Shown here: one piece after another, positions 49,861 through 59,688 of the stretch | Position numbering within the stretch: position 1 is the stretch's first letter | How the letters are laid out: each line of letters opens with the position of its first letter | Assembly: GCA_018268675.1 (NCBI GenBank) | Contig: JAFDWB010000032.1 | Coordinates: 104,141-168,140 of the forward strand | Direction: 5' to 3' | Length of the DNA stretch: 64,000 nt | Source of the DNA: Actinomycetota bacterium | GTDB lineage: Bacteria > Actinomycetota > Thermoleophilia > Solirubrobacterales > 70-9 | Notes under the pieces: model-generated | Seen by the model: only the letters and a program-made list of their open reading frames with translations | The model's database searches: none | Told to the model about the DNA's origin: nothing | Program-made: the position numbers and the translations under genes

Positions 49861-51021
49861 TCAGACGCGGCGGCCCGCGACGAACGTCTCGCGTACCAGC
49901 GGCACGCCGGGGCGGTAGACGAAGTCGGTGGGGGAGGTGGCGTCGAGGAGGATGGCGTCGGCGCGGGCGTCGGGGGTGAGGCGGCCGAGGTCGGGGCGGT
50001 GGAGGGCTTCGGCGCCGCCGAGGGTCGCCGCGCGGACGGCCTCGGCGACGGTCATGTGCATGTCGCGGACGGCGAGGGCGATGCAGAAGGCCATCGAGGT
50101 GGTGTTGCTGGAGCCCGGGTTGGTGTTGGTGGCGAGGGCGACCGTGGCGCCGGCGTCGATAACGCGGCGGGCGTCGGGGTAGGGCTGGCGGGTGGAGAAG
50201 TCGGTGGCGGGGAGGAAGGTGGCGACGGTGGGGCCGGCCGCGAGCGCTTCGACGTCGGCGTCGGTGAGGTAGGTGCAGTGGTCGACCGAGGCCGCCTCGA
50301 GCTCGACCGCGAGCCGGACCCCGGGGCCGGGCCCGAGCTGGTTGCCGTGCAGGCGGAGGCCGAGGCCGGCGGCGCGGCCCGCCTCGAGCACCGTCCGGCA
50401 CTGGTCGGCGTCGAACGCGCCGACCTCGCAGAAGGCATCGATCCAGCGACAGGACGGCGCGCAGGCCGCGAGCATCTCGCCGCAGACGAGGGCCACGTAG
50501 GCGTCGGGGTCGGCCTCGAACTCGGCCGGGACGACGTGGGCGCCGAGGAACGTGACGTCGTCGGTGAGCGCCGCGGCGACCTCGCACGACTTCGCTTCGG
50601 CGGCGACGTCGAGGCCGTACCCGGACTTGATCTCGACGTGGGTGATCCCGGCGCGCAGGCCCTCCGCGCGCCTCTCCCGGGCGAGGCGCTCCAGCTCGGC
50701 GGCGCTCGCCCCGCGCGTCGCCGCCGCGGTGACCCGGATGCCGCCCGCCTCGTAGTCCGCCCCCGCCATCCGCGCCGCGAACTCCACCGAGCGGTCGCCC
50801 GCGAACACGAGATGGGTGTGGCTGTCGACGAAGCCGGGGATCACGCAGCGCCCCTCGGCGTCGACCCGCTCGTCGGCCTCCACCCCCGCCCGCTCGACCG
50901 CGACGACGACCCCGTCCTCGAAGACCACGGCCGCGTCCCTGACCTCCCCCAGCGCTCCGTCCCCCAGCGACGGATCATTGGTGATCAGCAAGCCGACGTT
51001 GTCGATCGCGAGCGAGCTCAT
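49861..51021 (-). CDS. hutI: Imidazolonepropionase
   Basis: A 386-residue amidohydrolase that opens the imidazolone ring of 4-imidazolone-5-propionate to N-formimino-glutamate, the third step of histidine breakdown. The metal motif [12 protein letters not shown] is near residues 66-77. E-I-K-S-G-Y-G-L and T-N-T-N-P-G-S-S are family markers. Length is normal. The ATG overlaps the hutF stop by four bases and it is the last gene of this part of the hut cluster. Confidence 0.93.
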   Translation of the reverse strand: MSSLAIDNVGLLITNDPSLGDGALGEVRDAAVVFEDGVVVAVERAGVEADERVDAEGRCVIPGFVDSHTHLVFAGDRSVEFAARMAGADYEAGGIRVTAAATRGASAAELERLARERRAEGLRAGITHVEIKSGYGLDVAAEAKSCEVAAALTDDVTFLGAHVVPAEFEADPDAYVALVCGEMLAACAPSCRWIDAFCEVGAFDADQCRTVLEAGRAAGLGLRLHGNQLGPGPGVRLAVELEAASVDHCTYLTDADVEALAAGPTVATFLPATDFSTRQPYPDARRVIDAGATVALATNTNPGSSNTTSMAFCIALAVRDMHMTVAEAVRAATLGGAEALHRPDLGRLTPDARADAILLDATSPTDFVYRPGVPLVRETFVAGRRV

Positions 51022-52346
51022 CGATCCGCCAGGCTCGCGATCGAGCTCCGCAGCTCCTCCTCGACGTCGAGGCGGACGTGGGCTCCGTCGCGGACGATGA
51101 ACTCGCCGCCGACCATCACGTTGGTGACGTCCCCGGCGCCCGCGGCAAAGACGATCGAGCTCAGCGCCGACTCCGGGGCGATCCCGGCCAGGCGCACGCC
51201 GCCCCCCTCAAGGTTGACGAGGTCCGCGAGCATCCCGGGGCCGATCTCCCCCGCCTCGGGCCAGCCGATCGCCCGCTGCCCCTCGCCCGTGCCCGCGCGC
51301 AACAGCGACGCGGCGCCCTGGTTGCCGCGCTCGAGCGTCGCCAACCGCTCGTCGAGCTCGATCGCCCGGCACTCCTCGAAGATGTCGATCACCGCCTGCG
51401 AGTCGCTCCCGACCGCGAGCCGCACCCCCGCGCCGCGCAGCTGCGACGCCGGGCCGATGCCGTCGGCAAGGTTCCGCTCCGTCGTCGGGCAGAGGCAGCA
51501 GGTCGCGCCGGCCTCGCCGAGCAGCTCGCGGTCGCGGTCGGTCGGGTGAGTGACGTGGACGGCGGTGAAGAGCGTCGCCAGCGCGCCCGCGTCGGCGAGC
51601 ACCTCCGTCGGCGTGCGCCCGTAGGCCTCGCGGCAGGCCTCGTTCTCGGCCGGCTGCTCCGAGACGTGGGCGTGGAGCGGCGCCCCCCGCTCGCTCGCCC
51701 ACGCGGCGACCGCCGCCGCCTCCCCCGGATCGACCGCGCGGACGCTGTGGATCGCGGCGCCGACCCGCGCCGTCGGCCCCGCCCGCAGCGCGCCGACCCG
51801 CTCGACCCACCGCTCCACGGTGCCGTCGGAGAAGCGCCGCTGGGTCTCGTTCAGCTCCTCGCCGATCCCCCCGTGCAGGTAGCAGGCGTCGAGCAGCGTG
51901 ATCCTGATGCCGGCCTCCGCGGCGGCGGCGAGGACCGCGGCGCCCATCGCGTTCGGGTCCTCATAAGGGGCCCCGCCGGCGCCGTGGTGGACGTAGTGGA
52001 ACTCGCCGACGCCGGTGATCCCGGCGAGCGCCATCTCCCCGAACGTCGCCCGCGCCAGCGCCCGGTAGGACTCCGGGTCGAGCCGCGACGCCGCCTCGTA
52101 CATCCGCTCGCGCCAGGTCCAGAAGGTCCCCCGCCCGACCTCGGTCTTGCCGCGAAACGCGCGCTGGAACGCGTGCGAGTGGGCGTTCGCCAGCCCCGGC
52201 AGCGTGTAGCCGGGGAGGACGACCGCGCCCTCCGGCGCCGCCGCCCCGGTCCGCACCGAGACGATCCGTTCCCCCTCGACGGCGAGCACGACCCCGGCGG
52301 TGACCTCCTCCCCACCCAGCCACGCGTGCTCGCACCACAGCTCCAT
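51018..52346 (-). CDS. hutF: Formimidoylglutamate deiminase
   Basis: A 442-residue amidohydrolase that turns N-formimino-L-glutamate into N-formyl-L-glutamate and ammonia. [12 protein letters not shown] is near residues 54-65, and H-A-H-V-S-E-Q-P and V-H-V-T-H-P-T follow, all HutF family markers. ATG 52346 was chosen. Its product must next be deformylated, normally by HutG, but no hutG is present; a peptide-deformylase paralogue lies ten bases upstream in the same operon. Confidence 0.92.
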   Translation of the reverse strand: MELWCEHAWLGGEEVTAGVVLAVEGERIVSVRTGAAAPEGAVVLPGYTLPGLANAHSHAFQRAFRGKTEVGRGTFWTWRERMYEAASRLDPESYRALARATFGEMALAGITGVGEFHYVHHGAGGAPYEDPNAMGAAVLAAAAEAGIRITLLDACYLHGGIGEELNETQRRFSDGTVERWVERVGALRAGPTARVGAAIHSVRAVDPGEAAAVAAWASERGAPLHAHVSEQPAENEACREAYGRTPTEVLADAGALATLFTAVHVTHPTDRDRELLGEAGATCCLCPTTERNLADGIGPASQLRGAGVRLAVGSDSQAVIDIFEECRAIELDERLATLERGNQGAASLLRAGTGEGQRAIGWPEAGEIGPGMLADLVNLEGGGVRLAGIAPESALSSIVFAAGAGDVTNVMVGGEFIVRDGAHVRLDVEEELRSSIASLADR

Positions 52347-52356
52347 GCCGATGACC

Positions 52357-52935
52357 TTACGAGCCGACCCGCTCGACCAGGCGGGTGATCTCGGCGACGA
52401 AGTCGGCTTTGCGGAAGGCCTCGAACTGCTCCCAGGTCGAGAGGCTCGACATGTCCGCCATCCGGTCGACGAAGAGGATCCCGTCGAGGTGGTCGACCTC
52501 GTGCTGGAAGGTCCCCGCGGTGAGGCCGCGCCGCGTCTCCTCGTGCACCCCGCCGTCGCGGTCGAGGTACCGCGCCCCGATGTTCTCGAAGCGCTCCAGA
52601 TCCCCGCGCAGGTTCGGCATCGACAGGCACCCCTCGTTGGTGGCGAAGGTGACACCGTCGAGCGAGGTCAGCTCCGGGTTGACGATCACGGTCAGCGGGA
52701 TCGGCGGCTTGTACGGATAGCGCGGGTTCCCCTCGCGCACCTCGATCACCGCGATCCGCTTCGACACCCCCACCTGCGGCGCCGCCAGCCCCGCCCCGTT
52801 CGCCGCTCGCATGGTCTCGATCATGTCGTCGATCAACTGCTGCGTCTCGGCACTCGCCAGCTCCTCGGCGGTGACCGCGCGCGCCTTCTCTCGGAGGACG
52901 GGGTCCCCCATCTCGCGGATCGGGAGGACCGTCAC
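52357..52935 (-). CDS. Peptide-deformylase paralogue in the hut cluster
   Basis: A 192-residue metalloenzyme of the peptide deformylase family with all three motifs: G-A-G-L-A-A-P-Q-V-G (47-56), E-G-C-L-S with metal-ligand C103, and Q-H-E-V-D-H (H145, E146, H149). By family it should remove N-formyl groups from nascent proteins. Its place between hutU and hutF, ten bases before hutF, and the absence of hutG suggest that it instead deformylates N-formylglutamate (inference). The proline-rich insert around 71-80 (R-Y-P-Y-K-P-P-I-P) is typical of one deformylase subgroup. GTG 52935 is the start. Confidence 0.87.
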   Translation of the reverse strand: MTVLPIREMGDPVLREKARAVTAEELASAETQQLIDDMIETMRAANGAGLAAPQVGVSKRIAVIEVREGNPRYPYKPPIPLTVIVNPELTSLDGVTFATNEGCLSMPNLRGDLERFENIGARYLDRDGGVHEETRRGLTAGTFQHEVDHLDGILFVDRMADMSSLSTWEQFEAFRKADFVAEITRLVERVGS

Positions 52936-53038
52936 CGGGAGGGTCCCTCGGGGAAGGGATGCGGCCCCTGCCGGCCGGCGGCCGAGAAGGGGCGCGGCCC
53001 CGCAAGCCGGCGCCCGGGCAAGGGACGGCCAAGGGACG

Positions 53039-53088
53039 CGGCCCTCTCGCCACGACCCGGGCAGGCTGTGGCCGTGGCGAGAGGGCCG
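53039..53088. repeat. 16-base perfect inverted repeat
   Basis: CGGCCCTCTCGCCACG (53039-53054) pairs with CGTGGCGAGAGGGCCG (53073-53088); loop 18 bases. It lies about 100 bases upstream of the deformylase start. Confidence 0.7.
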
Positions 53089-53176
53089 GGCTGCGGGGAG
53101 CGCGGGATTGGGACGGAGGCCTTACGGGGGAGCGACGGGAGGGGCACGGATGCGTCACCGGGGTGCGCCCTCGTCA

Positions 53177-53350
53177 TAGAGATGCCGTGAACTTGACGCT
53201 TTCTCCCGTGTTGTCCAACAGTCACGGACGCGCTGCGTGGATTGACCCCCCTATAGGAGGGCGAAAACACGCAGCGCGTCTTGGGCTCTCGATTTCGGCC
53301 CGAAAAGGGGGCGGCCGGGGCCGGAAAGTGTGACGTTCCCGGCATCTCTG
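53177..53350. repeat. Nested inverted repeats
   Basis: The arms 53177-53205 and 53321-53350 match over about 29 bases with about five mismatches (core GAGATGCC / GGCATCTC). Inside is a perfect 13-base stem, GACGCGCTGCGTG (53227-53239) with CACGCAGCGCGTC (53268-53280), whose loop carries CCCCCTATAGGAGGG. Confidence 0.65.
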
Positions 53351-53448
53351 TGACCGACCGGGCGGAGGTGTGGAATCTCTCGGACACAGCGGTCACGGAA
53401 GTCCGACCTCCTCGCGTCCCTGTGCCGCCTCTCCCACGAAACCTTCGC

Positions 53449-53506
53449 GTCCTGGGCTCCTCATGGGGGTCACAGCCTGCCCGGACCCCCATGAGGAGCC
53501 CAGGAC
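53449..53506. terminator. 23-base perfect hairpin after hutU
   Basis: Arms 53449-53471 and 53484-53506 pair perfectly over 23 bases around a 12-base loop; the arm includes CTGGGCTCCTCATGGGGG. It lies 46 bases beyond the hutU stop, so it probably ends or protects the hutHU message. Confidence 0.75.
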
Positions 53507-53551
53507 ACCCGGCACCATCTCGGACGGCCGCCCGGCCCGCCGCACCCCCAC

Positions 53552-55203
<1,652 letters not shown>

Positions 55204-55207
<4 letters not shown>

Positions 55208-56757
55208 TCCAGACCTCCGATCTTGTCTTCGACGGCACCGACCAGGGCGCCCGAGGCGAGCAGCTCCTCGGCGGCGGCGAGCTCCGGCGCGAGCCGGCGG
55301 TCCGGCCCGAACCCGGGGACGACGGTGCGCAGGCAGTCGCGCGCCGCGCCGGTCCCGGCGGCGGGCTCGAGCGGCGCCCGCAGGTCGAGGCCGCGCGCCG
55401 AGCAGGTGATCTCGACCGCGAGGATGCGCCGCAGGTTCGCCACCGAGGCGCGCAGCTTCCGCGCCGCCCCCCAGGCCATCGACACGTGGTCCTCCTGCGA
55501 GGCGCTGGTCGAGAGCGTGTCGGCGCTCGCGGGCACGGCGAGGCGGCGGTTCGCGGCGACCATCGCCGCCTGCGTGTACTGGGCGATCATCATCCCCGAG
55601 TTGACCCCGGCGTCCTCGGCGAGGAACGGCGGCAGATCCATCGAGCGGACCGGGTCGAGGAGGCGATCGGTGCGCCGCTCGGCGATCGCGCCGACGTCGG
55701 CGGCGGCGATCGAGAGCAGGTCGCAGGCGAGCCCGAGCGGCGCGCCGTGGAAGTTCCCGCACGACTCGACCCGGCCGTCGGGCAGCACCATCGGGTTGTC
55801 GATCGCCGAGACGAGCTCCGCGTCGGCGACGGTCCCCGCGTACCCGCGCGCGTCCCGCGCCGCCCCGTTGACCTGCGGCGCGCAGCGCAGCGAGTAGGCG
55901 TCCTGGACGCGCGGGTCGCCGTGGCGGTGGCTGGCGACGACCGCGGAGCCCTCGAGCAGCCGCCGCAGGTTGGCGGCGCTCGCCGCCTGGCCCGGCTGCG
56001 GGCGAAGGGCGACCAGGTCGGCGGCGAAGGCGCGGTCGGTCCCCAGCAGCGCCTCGACGCTGAGCGCGGCGGAGATGTCGGCCGCCTTCAGCAGCAGGTC
56101 GAGGTCACGCAGCGCGAGCACCAGCATGCCGAGGATCCCGTCGGTCCCGTTGATCAGCGCGAGCCCCTCCTTGGCCATCAGCTCGATCGGCTCCAGGCCC
56201 GCCGCGGCCAGCGCCTCGGCGGCCTCCAGCAGCTCCCCGGAGCGGTCGCGGACGACCCCCTCGCCGAGCAGCGGCAGCGCCGCGTGCGCCAGCGGGGCGA
56301 GGTCGCCGCTCGCCCCCAGCGAGCCGTGCTCGGGGACCACCGGCGTCAGCCCGGCGTTCAGCAGCGCGACGATCCCCTCGGCAACGGCCGGCCGCACGCC
56401 CGAGTACCCCATCGAGAGGCTCCGCGCCCGCAGCACCATCATCGCCCGCACGACCTCGGCCTCCACCTCCGGCCCCATCCCCGCCGCGTGCGAGCGGACC
56501 AGCGCCTTCTGCATCAGCGCCCGTTTCTCGGCCGGGATCGAGGTCGTCGCCAGCGCCCCGAACCCGGTCGACACCCCGTACACCGGCTCGTCGGAGGCGA
56601 CCAGCTCGGCGACCACCGCGGCCCCCCGCTCCATCGCCGCCACCGCCGCCGCCCCGACCCGCACCGCCGCCCCCTCGCGGGCGACGGCGACGACCTGCTC
56701 GCGCGCCAGCCCGGCGTCGGTCAGCTCGACGCTCACCGGGACGCCCGCCGCGGTCAC
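55204..56757 (-). CDS. hutH: Histidine ammonia-lyase
   Basis: A 517-residue lyase that removes ammonia from L-histidine to form urocanate. The self-forming MIO cofactor comes from A149-S150-G151 in [10 protein letters not shown]. The G-V-S-T-G-F-G motif (61-67) and late S-Q-E-D-H-V-S-M region are typical. GTG 56757 overlaps the IclR stop, so the regulator, hutH and hutU form one transcript. Confidence 0.95.
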
Positions 56758-57551
56758 GTGGCCTCCCGGGTCGCGAGCGCGGGCCGACCGCTCCAACCGA
56801 GCGAGGAGGAGAACCGGGCCGCGGCCGCGCAGACGACGTCGGCGAGCCGGCCGACCAGCGCGTCGTCGCTCTTCGCCGCCAGATAGGAGACGCCGATCGC
56901 GGCCACCGGCTGATCCCCGTGGGAGAAGACCGGGGCCGCGAGGCAACAGATGCCCGGGGTGATCATCTGGTCGTCGAAGGCAAAGCCCTTGGCCCGCACC
57001 TCGGCGAGATCTTCGAAGAGCGCGTCGAGGCGGTCCGGGCCGGAGCCGGTGCGGGTCACCAGCGGCGTGCTGCCGAAGGCGGCGCTGACCTGTGCCTCGG
57101 GGAGCTCGGCGAGGATCGCCCAGCCGACCGCGGTGAGGTGGGCGGGAAGCCGCACGCCGACGTCGGTGACGAGGTTGGGCCCGTCGCCCGCCGGCTCCTC
57201 CTTGTCGAGATAAAGGACGTCGGCGCCGTGGAGGATCGCGAGGTGGCAGGTCTCGCCGGTGTCGGCGCAGACGCTCTCCAGGACCGGGCGGCCGAGCCGC
57301 TGCAGCGGAGTGCGGCGCAGGTAGGCGGATCCGACCTCGAAGATGCTCACCCCGAGCCCCCAGGCGCGCTCGTGCTCGTAGTAAGTGACGTAGTTGCGTT
57401 CGAGCATCACGTTCAGCAGGTGGTGGGCGCTGCTCTTCGGGATGCCGCATTCGCGCGCGATCGCCATCGTCGCCATCGGCTGCGCGTGGCCGGCCAGCGC
57501 CTCGAGGATGTCGAACACCCGCGTCGCCGATTTCACGTTGCTTGACGTCAT
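56754..57551 (-). CDS. IclR-family regulator of histidine utilisation
   Basis: A 265-residue IclR-family regulator. The N-terminal winged helix (M-A-I-A-R-E-C-G-I-P-K-S-S-A-H-H-L-L) lies at about residues 29-46 and the effector domain follows, with late C-C-L-A-A-P-V-F and A-A-I-G-V-S segments. ATG 57551 follows an AGGAG site. As first gene of the hutHU operon it most likely regulates it in response to histidine or urocanate (inference). GTCT-N8-AGAC palindromes just upstream are candidate sites. Confidence 0.9.
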   Translation of the reverse strand: MTSSNVKSATRVFDILEALAGHAQPMATMAIARECGIPKSSAHHLLNVMLERNYVTYYEHERAWGLGVSIFEVGSAYLRRTPLQRLGRPVLESVCADTGETCHLAILHGADVLYLDKEEPAGDGPNLVTDVGVRLPAHLTAVGWAILAELPEAQVSAAFGSTPLVTRTGSGPDRLDALFEDLAEVRAKGFAFDDQMITPGICCLAAPVFSHGDQPVAAIGVSYLAAKSDDALVGRLADVVCAAAARFSSSLGWSGRPALATREAT

Positions 57552-57571
57552 CCCGACTCCTGTTCTCGGCA

Positions 57572-57595
57572 GTCTGAGATACAAGACATGCGTCT
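57572..57595. promoter_or_regulatory. Candidate IclR operator at the hut promoter
   Basis: GTCTGAGATACAAGAC (57572-57587) has GTCT-N8-AGAC symmetry and overlaps a second palindrome, AGACATGCGTCT (57584-57595). It lies 21 bases upstream of the regulator start codon. Confidence 0.5.
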
Positions 57596-57661
57596 CGTGG
57601 ACCCCAGGATGCGGTTATACAGAGGCACCGCCCGGCCGACAACGGGTGCGCAACAAGAAAT

Positions 57662-57677
57662 GTCTGAGATCGCAGAC
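57662..57677. promoter_or_regulatory. Second candidate IclR operator
   Basis: GTCTGAGATCGCAGAC shares the first nine bases and the GTCT-N8-AGAC symmetry with the site at 57572, exactly 90 bases away, which suits looping or cooperative binding. Confidence 0.45.
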
Positions 57678-57927
57678 CGCCGCCAACCGGCCGGACGTAC
57701 GCGCCGCCCTGGTTCTTCGATTTACAGCCAGCGCCCACGCGGCGGGCGGCGCACCGGCAACCCAAAGCGCCACCAGCGCACGCTCGCGCTCCGACTCGCC
57801 GAGGGGCGCGCTTTCTCTTCCTCCGGAATCCGGCGACCTGCGGCCACCTTCATCGATGCGACCATCGCGGTGCGCATTCCGGGATGATCCCCCATCCGCG
57901 GCCCTGGCGCAACGGCGTCCGCGATCA

Positions 57928-57966
57928 GCTGTTCCTTTTGGTCCCCAGGCGACCATAAGGAACAGC
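57928..57966. terminator. 10-base hairpin with inner stem
   Basis: GCTGTTCCTT (57928-57937) pairs with AAGGAACAGC (57957-57966); inside, GGTC (57940-57943) pairs with GACC (57951-57954). It lies about 120 bases beyond the end of the leftward CoA-ester operon. Confidence 0.6.
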
Positions 57967-57988
57967 CAACTGGAATCGGCTCCCCGGC

Positions 57989-58027
57989 GTTCGCACTTTC
58001 CCGCGCATACCGCGGGTTTCTGCGAAC
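57989..58027. terminator. Second hairpin in tandem
   Basis: GTTCGCA (57989-57995) pairs with TGCGAAC (58021-58027); inner stem CCCGCG (58000-58005) with CGCGGG (58011-58016). With the previous hairpin it probably ends the operon whose last stop is at 58086. Confidence 0.55.
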
Positions 58028-58085
58028 TCATCGGGGTCGCCTCCCGGGCTCGCCGTCCGGGCTCAGGCCGAGGCGCGGCCGGCAG

Positions 58086-58781
58086 CTACGCGAAGCTACG
58101 GCCGCCGCAGGAGTAGAGGACCTGCCCGGTGACGTAGCCGGCATCGGGGGAGGCGAGCCAGGCGACCGCGGCGGCGATGTCGGCGGGAAGGCCGGCGCGG
58201 GCGAGGGGGATGGCGGCGATGACGCGCTCGCGGACGTGGGCGGGCATCGCGTCGGTCATCTCCGAGGCGACGAAGCCGGGGGCGACGGCGTTGACGCGCA
58301 GGCGGGGGGCGTGGAGGAGGGCGAGGGAGCGGGTCAGGCCGATCACGCCCGCCTTGGAGACGGCGTAGTTGAACTGGCCGAAGTTGCCGAGCTGGGCGCG
58401 GGAGCTGATGTTGACGACCGCGCCGCCGTCCTCGATCAGGTCGGCAAGCGCGGCGGTGAGGCCGTGGGCCGAGCCGAGGTTGACGCGCAGGACGGCCCGG
58501 AAATCCTCCTCGGTCATCTTGCCGAGGCGCGCGTCGCGGGTGATCCCGGCGTTGTTGACGAGGACGCCGACCGGCCCGAGTGATTCGGCCGCGGCGCGGA
58601 TCGCACCCCAGCCCTCCTCGGTCGAGACGTCGGCGACGACCGCGGCGCCACCCTCGGGCACCGCATCGCGGACGGAGTCGGCGAGATCGACCAGCAGCGG
58701 CGTGTACCCGTCCGCGGCGAGGCGCTCGGCGATCGCGCGGCCGATCCCGCGCGCCGCCCCGGTGACGACCGCGACGCTCAC
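58086..58781 (-). CDS. FabG4-like 3-oxoacyl-CoA reductase, catalytic part
   Basis: A 231-residue SDR like the C-terminal reductase half of mycobacterial FabG4. T-G-A-A-R-G-I-G at 7-14, V-L-V-N-N-A-G-I-T-R-D, the serine in N-I-S-S, the Y-A-V-S-K motif and a late V-T-G-Q-V-L-Y-S-C-G-G are visible. It should interconvert 3-hydroxyacyl- and 3-oxoacyl-CoA. GTG 58781 overlaps the stop of the small domain-I-like protein. Gene order thiolase, MaoC, FabG4 parts resembles the fadA2-fabG4-htdX set of mycobacteria. Confidence 0.86.
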   Translation of the reverse strand: MSVAVVTGAARGIGRAIAERLAADGYTPLLVDLADSVRDAVPEGGAAVVADVSTEEGWGAIRAAAESLGPVGVLVNNAGITRDARLGKMTEEDFRAVLRVNLGSAHGLTAALADLIEDGGAVVNISSRAQLGNFGQFNYAVSKAGVIGLTRSLALLHAPRLRVNAVAPGFVASEMTDAMPAHVRERVIAAIPLARAGLPADIAAAVAWLASPDAGYVTGQVLYSCGGRSFA

Positions 58782-59227
58782 GGGAACATCGCCCCCAGGT
58801 GCTCGGCGCCGACCGCGACCACCTGGCCGTTGCCGCTGCGGACGGCGACCGCGCAGCCGACCGCGTCGGAGACCTGCTCCGGCGCCGCGCCCGCGCCGAT
58901 CGCGATCACGGTGGCGAACGCCTCCTCCTTGCGCCCCTCGAAGGCGAGCGCGCGGGCGCCGCCGAGGAGCCCCGCCGCGACCGCCGATGGCAGCGGCTCC
59001 GCCCGCCCCAACAATGCCGCGGCCTCGACCAGGTAGACGACCGGCGCCGCGGCGGCGAACGCCGCCTGGGTCAGCCGGAACGCCTCCGCCAGCTCCTCCT
59101 CGGCACTCGCCCAGTCGGCGATCTCCGGGTGCGGCGCGAAGATCAGGCCCTCGCCCGGATCGCCATCGGCCGACCCGTGGATCCGCAGCGCCGCCGCCGC
59201 GGGATGTCCGTCGACCCGCAGCCTCAT
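58778..59227 (-). CDS. Stand-alone FabG4 N-terminal-domain-like protein
   Basis: A 149-residue protein that looks like a degenerate SDR fold without the glycine-rich motif or Y-x-x-x-K site. The order of segments (G-L-I-F-A-P, then V-V-Y-L-V-E, then A-A-G-L-L-G-G-A-R-A-L-A-F-E, ending N-G-Q-V-V-A-V-G-A) matches domain I of FabG4, which is fused to the reductase in mycobacteria. Here it is a separate gene overlapping both neighbours by four bases. It probably forms a complex with the reductase encoded next (inference). Confidence 0.62.
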   Translation of the reverse strand: MRLRVDGHPAAAALRIHGSADGDPGEGLIFAPHPEIADWASAEEELAEAFRLTQAAFAAAAPVVYLVEAAALLGRAEPLPSAVAAGLLGGARALAFEGRKEEAFATVIAIGAGAAPEQVSDAVGCAVAVRSGNGQVVAVGAEHLGAMFP

Positions 59228-59688
59228 CGCTCGCCCCGGCGCCTCAGGATCGCCACCATCTCGCCCCCCTGCACGACCTCGTCGCGCTGGTTCAGGACCT
59301 CGACCCGCTGCACCAGCACGCCCCGGTCGGGCTTCTTCGACGCGCGCGTCTCGATCGTCTCGTTGCGGACGTGGATCGTGTCGCCGATCAGCACCGGCGC
59401 GAGGAAGCGCCACTCGCGGATCCCGGCGAAGGCGATCACGGTCTGGTCGAAGATCCCGAGCCGGCTGCGCAGGCCGGTGACGATCGAGAGGATCAGCGCG
59501 CCGTGGGCGATGCGCTCGCCGAACTCGCTCTCCCGCATCAGCTCGGCGTCGGTGTGCAGCGGGTTGTAGTCGCCGGAGAGGCCGGAGAAGGCGACCAGGT
59601 CGGCCTCGGTGATCGTCCGCGCCGGGGTCACGTAGACGTCGCCGACCACCGCGTCGTCGAACCAGAGCGGCCCCGGCGCCGGGCTCAA
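59224..59688 (-). CDS. MaoC-like (R)-specific enoyl-CoA hydratase
   Basis: A 154-residue hot-dog-fold hydratase. The hydratase-2 motif is complete: F-S-G-L-S-G-D-Y-N-P-L-H-T-D near residues 34-47, with the catalytic Asp and His, followed by I-A-H-G-A-L-I-L. The start is probably TTG 59688, which overlaps the thiolase stop. It would hydrate enoyl-CoA to the 3-hydroxyacyl-CoA used by the FabG4-like reductase. Confidence 0.87.
   Translation of the reverse strand: MSPAPGPLWFDDAVVGDVYVTPARTITEADLVAFSGLSGDYNPLHTDAELMRESEFGERIAHGALILSIVTGLRSRLGIFDQTVIAFAGIREWRFLAPVLIGDTIHVRNETIETRASKKPDRGVLVQRVEVLNQRDEVVQGGEMVAILRRRGER

Larger units (their letters stand above)
52936..53551. other. 616-base intergenic region with four long hairpins
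   Basis: No convincing gene is seen between the deformylase start and the hutU stop. The stretch holds hairpins at 53039-53088, 53227-53280 and 53449-53506 and a long imperfect inverted repeat, 53177-53205 against 53321-53350, which encloses the second hairpin. It separates two parts of one pathway, so processing, attenuation or a small RNA are possible. Confidence 0.6.
57596..58085. other. 490-base intergenic region upstream of the hut operon
   Basis: No convincing gene is seen. It contains the second GTCT-N8-AGAC site (57662-57677) and two hairpins near its right end (57928-57966 and 57989-58027). The remaining 250 bases show no recognisable signal. Confidence 0.5.

Noticed and set aside
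53039..53506. CRISPR array or tRNA cluster
   Set aside because: The repeats are inverted and unlike one another, with no regular direct repeats or cloverleaf folds.
57394..58116. A 240-codon plus-strand frame across the hut upstream region
   Set aside because: It begins inside the IclR gene on the other strand and shows no domain, ribosome site or conserved block; the region is better read as regulatory.
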